This document shows positions 17,004 through 26,478 of a DNA stretch of 64,000 nt, one piece after another. The translations under genes were made by a program, and so were the position numbers. Origin of the DNA: Azorhizobium doebereinerae UFLA1-100 (lineage in GTDB: Bacteria; Pseudomonadota; Alphaproteobacteria; Rhizobiales; Xanthobacteraceae); contig NZ_AXBA01000003.1 in NCBI RefSeq assembly GCF_000473085.1, forward strand, positions 1 through 64,000. The letters run 5' to 3'. Under the pieces are notes generated by a model. That model saw nothing but the letters and a program-made list of their open reading frames with translations, made no database searches and had not been told where the DNA came from. How positions within the stretch are numbered: the first letter of the stretch is position 1; every line of letters starts with the position of its first letter.

Positions 17004-17882
17004 TCACGGCGCGTCCGGCCCCAGGGCGAAGCGGATGGCGCGGTTGATGGCGATCGGCAGCACCGACATGTGGGTCTCGCCCTCGAACAGCGCGAATTCC
17101 GCATGGACGCCGGGCAGGGCGCCGAGCCGCCCGGCCAGCTCGCGGGCATTGTCCACCACGCGGTTGGAAGCGTAGCGCGCGCGCCGCGCGTCAGGGTCCG
17201 CGAGGCGCTCGTGGAAGGGCGCCAGCGCCTGCTCATATTCCGCCGCCGCCAGGAACACGCGGGCGGGCCGCGGCGCGGCGGCGAACAGCGCCTCGCTCTT
17301 CAGCACCACCGCATCCTCCCACCAGATGGCCGGGCTGATAGCGATGAAGTGGGCGAACGCCGCCGGCCGGGTGAACAGCGCGTGCAGCACGCACAACCCG
17401 CCGAAGGAATGGCCGAAGAGCGCCTGCCGGCCTAAGTCCACCGGCAGGCGGCGGGCGATCTCCGGCTTCAGCTCATCCTCGATGAAGGCGAGGAAATGGT
17501 CGGCCCCGCCGGTCCGCACCGGAGGCCCGTCGGCGCTGTGCGGCGGATAGGTGGCGCCGGGCGGCGGCCCCATGTCCCAGGAGCGGCGCACGCTGTCATA
17601 GGCGCCGTCCGTGGGATAGCCGATGGAGATCAGCGCGCCCTCCCTGATGCCGGTGCCGGTGGGATAGTCCGCCTGCACGCGCAGCGCCTCCGCCGCCGTG
17701 CCGGCCACCGCATTGCCGTCCAGCATGTAGAGCGTCGGCCAGCCGCTCGCCGGCGCCGCGCCCGGCGGAATGCGCAGGAAGATGCGGTAGGGCGGGCCGC
17801 CCGCGCGGGGGGCGAGGTCGAACTGCACGGTCTCGGGCATCAGGGCGGGCCGTGCGTCCAGGGTGATTGCGTCCACCGTCAT
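17004..17882 (-). CDS. Alpha/beta hydrolase, siderophore esterase-like (IroE/BesA type)
   Basis: This 292-residue protein is of the putative esterase family (PF00756 type): LYMLDGNAVAGTAAEA, the nucleophile elbow LFGHSFGGLCVLHAL, and a late His in EGETHMSVLP. IroE-like enzymes open ester-linked siderophores to free iron. It is the last gene of the operon 22140-17004, overlapping the FhuB stop by four bases (ATGA). This suggests that the siderophore made here contains an ester bond, or that the enzyme releases iron after uptake. No signal peptide is seen, so it is probably cytoplasmic. Confidence 0.8.
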   Translation of the reverse strand: MTVDAITLDARPALMPETVQFDLAPRAGGPPYRIFLRIPPGAAPASGWPTLYMLDGNAVAGTAAEALRVQADYPTGTGIREGALISIGYPTDGAYDSVRRSWDMGPPPGATYPPHSADGPPVRTGGADHFLAFIEDELKPEIARRLPVDLGRQALFGHSFGGLCVLHALFTRPAAFAHFIAISPAIWWEDAVVLKSEALFAAAPRPARVFLAAAEYEQALAPFHERLADPDARRARYASNRVVDNARELAGRLGALPGVHAEFALFEGETHMSVLPIAINRAIRFALGPDAP

Positions 17883-19879
17883 CTCCTTGCCAGAAGCCAC
17901 ATCAGCGCCGGGCCGCCGATCAGCGTCGCGATCAGCCCCGCCGGCATCTGCCAGGGGAAGGCGATCATGCGGCCGAGCCAGTCGGCCACCAGCATGATGA
18001 GCGCGCCCACCAGCGCCGCCCCGGCCATCTGCGGCAGGGCGCGGCGCAGCCCCAGCCGGGTGGCGAGATGCGGCGCCATCAGCCCGACGAAGGTGAGCGG
18101 CCCCACCACCAGGGTGGCCGTCGCCGTCAGCCCGGCGGCGAGGCCGAGCAGGATGAAGCGCACCCGCCCGAGGTCGAGCCCGAGCGCCTGCCCCGGCGCG
18201 TCGCCCAGCGGCATCAGGTCGAGCCAGCGCGTGCAAAGAGCGGTCAGGGCGATCAGCACCACGGCGCAGGCGGCGGACCATGCGGCCTGGAGACCGTCCA
18301 CCTGATAGGTGGAGCCGGTCATCCAGTTGAGCAGCAGCAGGCCGCGCGGGTCGCCGCTGGCGGTCAGCGCGCCCACCAGCGCGTCGAACAGCGCGCCGAG
18401 CGCGATGCCCGCCAGCAGCACGCGCTCTGGCGTGAAGCCGGTCCTGCGGCCGAGGATGACGATGATGAACAGCACGCCGAAGGCCCCGGCGCAGGCCGAG
18501 GCGAGCTGGATCTCGCGGCCCGCCGCCGTCACCGTGAACAGCGCCACGATGAGGCCGAAGGCCGCCCCCGCGCCCACGCCCAGCACCTCGGGGCTGGCCA
18601 TGGGGTTGCGGGTGAGGCGCTGGAGGATGCCCCCCGCCAGCGCCAGCATGGCGCCCGCGCACAAGGCGGCGAAGGCGCGCGGTGCCCGCCACGGCAGCAG
18701 GCCGGCGAGGTCGCTGGTGGCGATGGCCCAGCCGCCCTCGGGCGTGCGCCCGACGGCCAGCGACACGGCGAGGCCGATCAGCAGCAGGCCGCCGAGACCC
18801 GCCAGCAGCGGCGCGGCATGGTCCCGGCGCACGGCGGTGGCGGCTTCGGTGCGGGGCGGTGGCGCGGCGACGCGCAGGCGCGGCAGCAGCCAGAGCAGCA
18901 GCGGCGAGCCGAACAGCGCGGTCACCGCGCCGGTGGGCAGGATGCCGCCGGACAGGCCGCCGGTGCGCTGCACCAACTGGTCGGTCAGCCAGAGCAGGCC
19001 GGCGCCCATCACCGGCGCCCAGACCAACTGGTCGCGCAGCCGCCGCGCGCCGGCGAGCCGCGCCAGGGCCGGGGCGACGAGGCCGATGAAGCCGATGACG
19101 CCGACCCCGCTCACCACGAAGGCGGTGAGCGCCACCGCCAGCGACAGCGCCGCGAGGCGGGTGCCGTGCAGCGAGACGCCGAGGCTCTGGGCCCCGGCAT
19201 CCTCCAGCGACAGCAGGGTGAGCGGGCGGATCATCAGCGCCACCAGCGCGGCCGCCGCCGCCAGCTGGAGGGCGAGGGTGGCCACCGTCTCCCAGCCCTG
19301 CTGGCTGAGCGCGCCGCTGCCCCAGATGAACAGGCCGGTGAGATAATGCTCCTTGAACAGGATGAGGGCGGCGGACACCGCCCCGCAATAGAGCCCGAGC
19401 ACCAGCCCGGCCAGCACCACCGCCAGCGGCGAGAGCCCCTTGCGCCAGGACAAGGCGAACACCGCGCCGATGGCGAGAGCGCCGCCGCCAAGCGCGATCC
19501 ATTCCCGGCCCAGCACGAACAGGCCGGGCGCCCACAGCGTGGCCAGCGCCAAAGCGAGCTTGGCGCCGGCCGAGACGCCGAGCGTGGTCGGCGAGGCCAG
19601 CGGATTGCGCAGCACCTGCTGGAAGATGGCCCCAGCCAGCGCCAGGGCGGCGCCGCACAGGATGCTGGCGGCCATGCGCGGCAGCAGGGCGTAATGCACC
19701 AGCAATTGCCGCAGGTCGCCCGCATCTGGCGTCAGCACCGCGTCGAGCCACAGCGCGGGCGGCAGGGCCTGGGCCAGCGCCAGCAGCGACAGCGCGGCGG
19801 CGGGAAGGACGAGCCCCGCCGCCAGCATCCAGGGCCGGGCCGGGCGGGCGGCGCGGCGGGCGAGGGCGACGTCAGCCAT
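17879..19879 (-). CDS. fhuB: Fe(3+)-hydroxamate ABC transporter permease, double-length FhuB type
   Basis: The 666-residue protein consists of two fused FecCD-type permease halves (about 1-335 and 345-666), each with about ten membrane segments. Paired marks are LAGAIFQQVLRNPLASPTTL in the first half and LAGGILQRLTRNPMASPEVL in the second. Only FhuB-type hydroxamate permeases have this double length; catecholate and vitamin B12 permeases are single. It overlaps the binding protein gene upstream and the esterase gene downstream. The matching ATPase is encoded 17 kb away at 37226. Confidence 0.92.
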   Translation of the reverse strand: MADVALARRAARPARPWMLAAGLVLPAAALSLLALAQALPPALWLDAVLTPDAGDLRQLLVHYALLPRMAASILCGAALALAGAIFQQVLRNPLASPTTLGVSAGAKLALALATLWAPGLFVLGREWIALGGGALAIGAVFALSWRKGLSPLAVVLAGLVLGLYCGAVSAALILFKEHYLTGLFIWGSGALSQQGWETVATLALQLAAAAALVALMIRPLTLLSLEDAGAQSLGVSLHGTRLAALSLAVALTAFVVSGVGVIGFIGLVAPALARLAGARRLRDQLVWAPVMGAGLLWLTDQLVQRTGGLSGGILPTGAVTALFGSPLLLWLLPRLRVAAPPPRTEAATAVRRDHAAPLLAGLGGLLLIGLAVSLAVGRTPEGGWAIATSDLAGLLPWRAPRAFAALCAGAMLALAGGILQRLTRNPMASPEVLGVGAGAAFGLIVALFTVTAAGREIQLASACAGAFGVLFIIVILGRRTGFTPERVLLAGIALGALFDALVGALTASGDPRGLLLLNWMTGSTYQVDGLQAAWSAACAVVLIALTALCTRWLDLMPLGDAPGQALGLDLGRVRFILLGLAAGLTATATLVVGPLTFVGLMAPHLATRLGLRRALPQMAGAALVGALIMLVADWLGRMIAFPWQMPAGLIATLIGGPALMWLLARR

Positions 19880-20828
19880 GGGAGCTTCCCTCAGGCGCGC
19901 CGCTTTCCGGCGCCAAAGCTGCGTCGAGCAGCCGCGCGAAGCGCAGGGCGGAGGGCACGGCGCCGAACATCAGCACGGCCGGCAGGCCCAGCACCTGCCC
20001 GGACTTGACGAACGGCTGGCTGGTCCACAGCGGGTTGCGCGCGAGCGCCTGCATGGCGCCGGCGGGCACGGGATCGAACGTGACGAGGCGGGCGCGCGGA
20101 TCGGGCGCCAGCGCCTCGATGCCCAGCGTGGTGAAGCCCCAGAAATTGGTCGGGCCCTGATAGGCATTGGCGAGGCCGATGCGCTCCAGCACGTCCTGGA
20201 ACAGGCTGCCCGCGCCGTAGACGCGCACATGCCGGCTGTCCATGATGCTGACCAGATAGAGCGGCCGGTCGCGCTGCGGGCGGAGCCGCGCGCGCACCGC
20301 CGCGAAGGTCGCCTCCGCCTGCTTCAGCACGGCGGCACCCGCATCCTCCCGGCCGGTCAGGATGGCGAGGCGCTCCAGCGCCTCGATGGCCAGCGCCAGC
20401 GGGCGGCCGCCCGGCACATAGATGGGAAAGGTCAGCACGGGGGCGATCTGCTCCAGCCGGTGGGCGATGCCGGCGAGATAGGGCGTGGAGAGGATGGCCT
20501 CCGGCCGGAGCTGCTGCAACAGCTCCAGATTGGGCTCGCGGCTGCTGCCCAGATTCACCACGCCCGGCGGCAGCGGCGGCTCCGCCACCCAGCGGTGCCA
20601 GTCCTGCGCGCCGACCAGCGCGACGGGCGGCTGGCCGAGCGCGATCAGCGTCTCGGCGAGGCCATAGTCGAGCGCCGCCAGCCGCCGCAGCGGCGCGGGA
20701 AAGTGCGGTTCCGCAGCAACGGCGAACCCCGCCGGCGCGAACGCCGGCGGGGCTGCGAGCGGCGCGGCCAGCAGGCCGCCCAGCAACGTGCGCCGGCTGA
20801 GCCCGGCGATTGGTGGCCTATCAGGCAT
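19872..20828 (-). CDS. fhuD: Siderophore ABC transporter substrate-binding protein (FhuD type), Tat-exported
   Basis: The 318-residue protein starts with a twin-arginine signal (LSRRTLLGGLLAAPLAAPPA). The mature part has the FhuD/FepB fold: RRLAALDYGLAETLIALGQP, REPNLELLQQLRPEAIL and VLGLPAVLMFGAVPSALRFA. It binds ferric siderophore in the periplasm. The ATG at 20828 overlaps the N-hydroxylase stop by eight bases, tying uptake to biosynthesis. Confidence 0.9.
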   Translation of the reverse strand: MPDRPPIAGLSRRTLLGGLLAAPLAAPPAFAPAGFAVAAEPHFPAPLRRLAALDYGLAETLIALGQPPVALVGAQDWHRWVAEPPLPPGVVNLGSSREPNLELLQQLRPEAILSTPYLAGIAHRLEQIAPVLTFPIYVPGGRPLALAIEALERLAILTGREDAGAAVLKQAEATFAAVRARLRPQRDRPLYLVSIMDSRHVRVYGAGSLFQDVLERIGLANAYQGPTNFWGFTTLGIEALAPDPRARLVTFDPVPAGAMQALARNPLWTSQPFVKSGQVLGLPAVLMFGAVPSALRFARLLDAALAPESGAPEGSSHG

Positions 20829-22140
20829 CGGCGGCCGCGAGCGTGCCGGTTGCCCGGTCGCGGGGCGCCCCGGTGCTGGCCCAGGTGACCACCGGCTCGG
20901 GCAGGTCGAGGTCGAAATGCGCCCGCCCCAGCAGGGCATTGACGATGACCGAGCTGCGCCAGGCCATGACGCTCAGCTGCGGCTCGGCGATGCCGTGGCT
21001 GTGGCGGCCGGCATTGAGCGCGAAGATGCGGTTCTGCCGGGGCCCGTCCCAGGCCAGGCTGAAGTCGGCGGCGAGCTGGAAATTGCCCTTGCGGTCGCTG
21101 GGGATGCGCTCGCGCAGGGGCGCGAGGAAGTCCGGCACCTTGAAGGCATAGCCGGTGGCGAACACCACCGCGTCGGCATGCACGATCTCGATGCCGCCGT
21201 CGAAGCTGTTGCGCATGATGAGCCGGTATTCGCCGGTCTGGCGGTCCATCTGGATCACCTCGCGGCCGGGCATCAGCGCCGGGTTGAGCGTGCCGCCGTC
21301 CAGGTGGCGCAGGGCATAGATGCGGCGGTAGATGGCGAGCAGCGTCGAGGGCGAGGCGCCGTCGCTGGCCAGCTTCTGCCGGGCGAGGCTGGCGTTGCGG
21401 GCATCCTCGCCGATGCGGTGGAAATCGGTGACATAGCCGGGGGTGAACAGCTCGTTGGTGAAGGGGGTGGCGTCCAGCGGGTCGAAGTTCGGCCGGCGGC
21501 TGATCCAGGACACGTCCCGCGTCTCGCTTTCCTGGTTGAGCAGGGCCAGGAACACTTCCGCCCCGCTCTGCCCGCCGCCCACCACCGCCACCCGGCGGGC
21601 CTTGAGCGCCGGCAGGCGGCGCATGGTCTCGCTGGCATGGAAGCAGGTGTCGCCGAGCAGCCCGTTCGCCCAGGCCGGCACGTCCGGCACCAGACCGATG
21701 CCCAGCGACACGTTGCGGGCGGTGACCTCGCCGCCGTCGAGGCGCAGCACGAAGGCGCCGCGGGCAAAATCCAGCTCACGCACCGCCGAGCCGAAGCTCA
21801 GGTTGTCGAGCGCGCCCGCCGCCCAGGCGAGGTAATTGGCGAATTCCTGGCGCGGCAGCGCGTCGAACTCGGCGTTCATGAAGCTGTAGAAGCGCTTGTG
21901 GGCGACGAGATAGGCCAGGAAAGACCACGGGCTGGTGGGGTTGGTCGCCGTGACGAGGTCTTTCAGGCACGAGGTCTGCAATTCGGCGCCGGGCAGCATC
22001 ATGCCCGGATGCCAGGCGAAGGACGGCTGGCGGTCGAAGAAGCGGGCCCGCGCGTCGGCCACGGAGTCGAGCTGCGCGGCGAGGCTGAGGTTGAACGGGC
22101 CGATGCCGATCCCGGCAAGGTCAAGAATCTGATCGTTCAT
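20821..22140 (-). CDS. Lysine/ornithine N-monooxygenase, IucD-like
   Basis: This 439-residue class B flavin monooxygenase hydroxylates the side-chain amine of lysine or ornithine for a hydroxamate siderophore. FAD motif GIGIGPFNLSLAAQ, substrate/FAD region FAWHPGMMLP and LKDLVTATNPTSPWSFLAYL, NADPH motif VAVVGGGQSGAEVF, and VVFATGY are all present. The stretch HGIAEPQLSVMAWRS and overall wording are closer to IucD (lysine) than to PvdA (ornithine) as far as I recall, but the substrate is not certain. It heads the operon with fhuD, fhuB and the esterase, 110 bases after the NRPS stop. Confidence 0.9.
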   Translation of the reverse strand: MNDQILDLAGIGIGPFNLSLAAQLDSVADARARFFDRQPSFAWHPGMMLPGAELQTSCLKDLVTATNPTSPWSFLAYLVAHKRFYSFMNAEFDALPRQEFANYLAWAAGALDNLSFGSAVRELDFARGAFVLRLDGGEVTARNVSLGIGLVPDVPAWANGLLGDTCFHASETMRRLPALKARRVAVVGGGQSGAEVFLALLNQESETRDVSWISRRPNFDPLDATPFTNELFTPGYVTDFHRIGEDARNASLARQKLASDGASPSTLLAIYRRIYALRHLDGGTLNPALMPGREVIQMDRQTGEYRLIMRNSFDGGIEIVHADAVVFATGYAFKVPDFLAPLRERIPSDRKGNFQLAADFSLAWDGPRQNRIFALNAGRHSHGIAEPQLSVMAWRSSVIVNALLGRAHFDLDLPEPVVTWASTGAPRDRATGTLAAADA

Positions 22141-22250
22141 CGCGTAAGGGCTCCATCCGGTAGATGCGTGACTTGGCGGCAGCTGTCGCGGGGCGCCGTC
22201 GGCCCGGCGAGGGAACTCGGTCTGGGCGAACTCTTGGATTTAGCGGCGGC

Positions 22251-25200
22251 TCATTCGGCCGCCCGGGTGAGCGGGCCCATCGCCTCGTCCAGCCGGCGGG
22301 CGAACCGGGCGTGGAAGGCGGGGGCGCCGATGATGTGGAGATGCGTCGTGCCCTCGATGATCTCGGCCGGCGCGGCCCGGCGCGAAAGCTGCCGCCAGTC
22401 GATCAGGTTGAGGCCGCGATTGAGCGAATCCGCCGCCGCCCAGGGCTGGATCGGCGCGTCGTGCGGCAGCATCCTGTGGCGGCGGAAGATCAGCGCGTTG
22501 TCGATCAGCACCCAGAAGGTGTGCTCGCGGCTGCCGATGTCCGGCCCGTCGTCGGGCAGGCCCTCGGGACTGTTGCCGACGAAGCGCAGGAACTGGTCGT
22601 AGGCGAGCGGATCCATCGCCTCCAGCAGCTCCTGCCAGCGCGCGGCCATGGGCGTGCGGGCGGCCCAGGCGCGCACCCGCAGCTCCAGTTCGTCGCGCTC
22701 GCCGGGGCCAAAGCGCGGGATGGCGCCGATGGCGAAGTCGGTGTCCATGTCGCAGACGTCGATCATGCCGATGAGCTTGAGGTCGATGTCCTCGCCCAGC
22801 ATGCGCGCGGCCTCGTAGGCCAACAGCCCGCCCCACGACCAGCCCAGGAAGAAGCAGGGCTGGCCCTTGCTGTGGGTGCGCACCAGATCGGCGTAGCGGG
22901 CGGTGATCTCGGTGACCGAGACCTCGCGCGACTTGTCCTCGGCCAGCGAGTAGCAGATGAAGCCGGTGGCCGGCTGGTCGGGGCCGAGATGGTCCACCAG
23001 CTTCACATATTCGCGGGTGCTCACCAGCAGGCCGGGGAAGCAGTAGAGCATGGGCCGCGTGCCGGTGCTGCGCAGATGGATCATCTGCCCGCCGCCGGCC
23101 CCGGCCCCGCTCTCGATCGCCGCCGCCAGGGCGCGGATGGTCTGGTGGTTGAACAGGTCGGCGATGGCCACCACGGCGTCGGGCCGCGCCTGCTTGATGC
23201 GGCCGAGCACGCGCAGCGCGGCCATGGAATTGCCGCCCACCTCGAAGAAGTTCTGCCGCACCCCCACTGCCGGCAGCCCCAGCACCTCGCGCCAGATGGC
23301 GCACAGCGCGGTCTCCAGCGGCGTTGCCGGCGGCACGATGTCGAGCGGCGCCAGCGCCGGGGCGGGCAGGGCCGCGCGGTCGAGCTTGCTGTTGGCGTTG
23401 AGCGGGAAGCGGTCCAGCACCACCACGGCGGAGGGCACCATGTGCTCGGGCAGCATCCGCGCCAGGGCGCGGCGCAATTCGGCGCCGTCCGTCCTTGCGC
23501 GATCACCGGCTGTGCCCCAGCCCGCCACCACGTAGCCCACCAGGGCCGGCTGGCCGGTGTCGTGGCGCAGCAGCACGGCGCATTCGCTGACCCCCGGCAA
23601 GGTGCGCAGCGCCGCCTCGATCTCGCCGGGCTCGATGCGGAAGCCGCGCAGCTTCACCTGGTGATCCACCCGGCCGACGAATTCCACCGCGCCGTCCTCG
23701 CGCCAGCGGGCGAGGTCGCCGGAGGCATAGAGCCGCCCGCCGTCCGGGTCGAACGGGTCCGGCACGAAGCGCTCGGCGGTGGCGGCGCTCCTGCCCACAT
23801 AACCGCGCGCCACGCCGTCGCCGCCGATATAGAGTTCTCCGGTGACGCCGACGGGCGCCGGGTTGAGGTCGCGGTCGAGCACATAGATGCGCCGCCCGCC
23901 CACCGCGCGGCCGATGGGGGCATACATGCCCTCGAACGAGGTGCCGGCGCGCACCTTCCACACCATGGGGGTCATGATGGTCTCGGTGGGGCCGTAGCCG
24001 TTGATCAGCCATTCAGCCTTGAGCGCGCGGGAGAACAGGTCGAAGGTCGCCTGCGCCATGCCCTCGCCGCCGAAGGAATAGAGCCGCACCGGCGGGGCGT
24101 CCCCGGTGGCGTCCGCCCATTCGGCCAATTGCTGCACATAGGTGGTGGGGAAGCTGGCGTTGTTGACGCCGTGCCGGCGCATGGCGGCGAAGGTCTCCTC
24201 CGGCGTCCACAACGGCTTGTCCGGCAGCACGATGCTGCCGCCGAGCATCAGCGGCACCATCCAGCGCTCGTGCCCGCCATCGGAGGAGAAGGGCAGGAAG
24301 GGCAGCTCGCGGGAGGTCTCGTCCATGCCGTAGACCCGCGCGGTGGCCTGGCAGTGGCGGCTGAGCGGCCCGTGCTCCACCGCCACGCCCTTGGGCGCGC
24401 CGGTGGAGCCGGAGGTGTAGATCACATAGGCCAGCTGCCGGTCGCCGATGGGGCAGGCGGGGTCGGTGTCCGGCAGGCCGGAGAGGTCGATGCGGTCGAG
24501 CTCGATCACCAATGTGTCGGCGGCGGGCTGGATCTTCCCGCGCAGGGCGCTGGTGGTGAGCACGAGCGCGACGCCCGCATCCGCCAGGATGTGGTCGTTG
24601 CGCCGCGCGGGATGGTCCGGCTCCACGGGAATGAAGGCGGCGCCCGCCTTCAGCACCGCGAGGATGGCGCCGATGGCCTCCGGCGAGCGGCGCAGCGCCA
24701 CGGCGACGCAGCGCTCCGGCCCGGCGCCGGAGGCGATGAGATGATGCGCCAGCCGGTTGGCGAAGCGCTCCACCTCGCCCCGCGTCCACACCGCATCGCC
24801 GTGGAAGATGGCGGGCGTCCCGGGTTCGGCGCGGGCGTGGGCGGCGATCAGCGCATGCACCGGGCGCGGGTCGGCGGGCGTGTCGTCCGCATAGGGGGCG
24901 GAGAGCGCCGCCAGGTCCTCCGGCGCCACGATCTGGATGTCGCGCAGCAGGATGTCCGGGTCGGCGGCGGCGGCGAGGATGCGCCGGAAATGGCCGAGCG
25001 CACGGGCGCACAGCCGGGCGTCCAGCAGGTCGGCGGCGAAGGTGAACGTCGCCGCCAGCGTGCCGTCGGCGGCTTCCTGGGTGGTCAGCACGAGGTCGGC
25101 GTCGGGCCGTGCCTGCGGCCGCTCGCGGCAGGCCATGGTGACGCCTCGCGGCGTCGTCACCGGCTCCGGCGGGGCGGGGCGGTGGACATGGACGGAGGGC

Positions 25201-26273
25201 AGGAAGCCGCTGCCGTTCTCCTCGTTATTCTCCCAGAATTCCTGCGCCAGGGTTTCGAATGCTACATGGTGGGCGCGCGCCGCCTCCAGCGCGTCGCTCA
25301 CCCGCGCCACCGCGTCGCGGAAGGTCAGGCCGGAGGCGAGCTGCACCTTCACCGGCAGCACGTCCTCATTGCGGCCGAGCACGCCGGCCGCTTCGCCGCG
25401 CGGGTCCAGCGCGGCCCCGAGCTTCAGATGGTCGTGGCCGCCGTAGCGCGACAGGAGAATGGTGAAGGCGGCGAGCAGGGCCCGCGACAGCGGCACGCCG
25501 CAGGCATCCGCGCTGGCCCGCGCGGCGTCCGCCTCGGCGAGGGAGAGGACGAGAGACACATCCCGCCGGGCGCCGCCGGCGCGGGCCTCGCGGCGGAACA
25601 CGCTGGGCAGAGCGGCGTCGGCATGCTCCTGCGCCAGCACGGTGCGCCAATAGGCGAGGGCGGCGTCCTCGCTGCCGCGCGGCTCCAGCCAGGGCAGGGC
25701 GTCCGCCGGGGCGTGGGCCGGCGTGCCGGCTTCCACCGCCGCATAGAAGGCCATGAGGTCGCCGGCCAGGGTGCGCAGCGCGGCGGCGTCGCAGACGATG
25801 GGGTGGACGCTGAGGGCGAAGCGCCAGCGCATCCCGTTCCGCGTCAGCAGGGCGCGGGCCGGAAGGTCGGTCTCCAGGTCGAACTGCGCGTCGCCGGCCA
25901 GCAGGCGGGCGAATTCGGCATCCGCCTCCACGCAATCGAGGTCGGAGAGATCGACGATGCCCAGCGGTAGGACGGCGGCCGCGTCCAGGCTCTGCATCAC
26001 CCGGCCGCCGGCATATTGGCGAAAGCGCAGGCGCAGCGCCGGATGGGCGGCGGCGAGGCGATCCAGTGCCGCGCGCAGCGTGGCCGTGTCGAGCGGGCCG
26101 TCGAAGGACAGTTCCACCGCTGGCTGGCCGGCGAGGGCCGCATTGCCGATTTGCGCCAGCGCCCACACCCGCCGCTGCGAGGGGGTGAGGGGAAAGCCGG
26201 TGGGCGTCTCCGCCCGCACGTCGGCCAGGCTGATCAGCGTATCGGCCTCGGTGGGCCTGTCAGCGCGGGTCAT
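22251..26273 (-). CDS. Single-module nonribosomal peptide synthetase (C-A-T-TE)
   Basis: The 1340-residue protein has four domains. Condensation (about 28-440) starts FPLTPSQRRVWALAQ, but its active-site motif reads HPIVCDA (157-163) instead of HHxxxDG, so the catalytic second His and the Gly are missing. Adenylation (about 465-965) shows YVIYTSGSTGAPKGVAVEH, FSSDGGHERW (retaining the Asp that binds the amino acid amine), NGYGPTET, GELYIGGDGVARGY, YASGDLARW and NSKLDR. The carrier domain has FFEVGGNSMAALR with the pantetheine serine at about 1016. The thioesterase (about 1045-1340) has FLGWSWGGLLAYEAA and a C-terminal His in EGTTHLHIIG. GGAGG lies seven bases before the ATG. Together with the N-hydroxylase and acyltransferase it should build a hydroxamate siderophore, perhaps by oligomerising one residue on the TE. 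Confidence 0.93.
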   Translation of the reverse strand: MTRADRPTEADTLISLADVRAETPTGFPLTPSQRRVWALAQIGNAALAGQPAVELSFDGPLDTATLRAALDRLAAAHPALRLRFRQYAGGRVMQSLDAAAVLPLGIVDLSDLDCVEADAEFARLLAGDAQFDLETDLPARALLTRNGMRWRFALSVHPIVCDAAALRTLAGDLMAFYAAVEAGTPAHAPADALPWLEPRGSEDAALAYWRTVLAQEHADAALPSVFRREARAGGARRDVSLVLSLAEADAARASADACGVPLSRALLAAFTILLSRYGGHDHLKLGAALDPRGEAAGVLGRNEDVLPVKVQLASGLTFRDAVARVSDALEAARAHHVAFETLAQEFWENNEENGSGFLPSVHVHRPAPPEPVTTPRGVTMACRERPQARPDADLVLTTQEAADGTLAATFTFAADLLDARLCARALGHFRRILAAAADPDILLRDIQIVAPEDLAALSAPYADDTPADPRPVHALIAAHARAEPGTPAIFHGDAVWTRGEVERFANRLAHHLIASGAGPERCVAVALRRSPEAIGAILAVLKAGAAFIPVEPDHPARRNDHILADAGVALVLTTSALRGKIQPAADTLVIELDRIDLSGLPDTDPACPIGDRQLAYVIYTSGSTGAPKGVAVEHGPLSRHCQATARVYGMDETSRELPFLPFSSDGGHERWMVPLMLGGSIVLPDKPLWTPEETFAAMRRHGVNNASFPTTYVQQLAEWADATGDAPPVRLYSFGGEGMAQATFDLFSRALKAEWLINGYGPTETIMTPMVWKVRAGTSFEGMYAPIGRAVGGRRIYVLDRDLNPAPVGVTGELYIGGDGVARGYVGRSAATAERFVPDPFDPDGGRLYASGDLARWREDGAVEFVGRVDHQVKLRGFRIEPGEIEAALRTLPGVSECAVLLRHDTGQPALVGYVVAGWGTAGDRARTDGAELRRALARMLPEHMVPSAVVVLDRFPLNANSKLDRAALPAPALAPLDIVPPATPLETALCAIWREVLGLPAVGVRQNFFEVGGNSMAALRVLGRIKQARPDAVVAIADLFNHQTIRALAAAIESGAGAGGGQMIHLRSTGTRPMLYCFPGLLVSTREYVKLVDHLGPDQPATGFICYSLAEDKSREVSVTEITARYADLVRTHSKGQPCFFLGWSWGGLLAYEAARMLGEDIDLKLIGMIDVCDMDTDFAIGAIPRFGPGERDELELRVRAWAARTPMAARWQELLEAMDPLAYDQFLRFVGNSPEGLPDDGPDIGSREHTFWVLIDNALIFRRHRMLPHDAPIQPWAAADSLNRGLNLIDWRQLSRRAAPAEIIEGTTHLHIIGAPAFHARFARRLDEAMGPLTRAAE

Positions 26274-26478
26274 GGCCGGCCTCCGTCGGCGCGAGCGGCC
26301 GCTGGTCGCGCCAGACCTGCCCGATATGGTCGAGGCAGGCGGCGCGGCTGCCGGCGAAGCCGGCGCGGGTCCAGCCGGCGGGCAGGGCGCGGCCCTGCGG
26401 CCAGAGCGAGTGCCGCCCGTGCCGGTCGATCACGACCTCCTGCTGCCCGCCCTCCGGTGATCCGCCGCTCTGCATCAT
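26260..26478 (-). CDS. MbtH-like protein
   Basis: This 72-residue protein has the MbtH signature: RHSLWPQGRALPAGWTRAGF, then CLDHIGQVWRDQRPLAP. MbtH proteins bind adenylation domains and are needed for their solubility or activity. The gene overlaps the NRPS start by 14 bases, so the two are co-translated. Two ATG codons lie side by side (26478 and 26475), with AGGGAG about ten bases before. The MbtH tryptophans are conserved. Confidence 0.92.
   Translation of the reverse strand: MMQSGGSPEGGQQEVVIDRHGRHSLWPQGRALPAGWTRAGFAGSRAACLDHIGQVWRDQRPLAPTEAGHDPR

Noticed and set aside
16721-17236. A 171-codon minus-strand frame overlapping the esterase end
   Set aside because: Only the last 30 codons look protein-like, and the upstream part is a shadow of the esterase gene. 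It is noted only as a possible remnant.
17867-20008. A 713-codon plus-strand frame opposite fhuB
   Set aside because: The translation is Gln/Arg/His-rich with no domain; FhuB on the minus strand explains the region.
22164-25970. A 1268-codon open frame on the plus strand, antisense to the NRPS
   Set aside because: It is a side effect of very high GC in third codon positions. Its translation is rich in Gly, Arg, His and Ala without domains, while the minus strand has a full NRPS.
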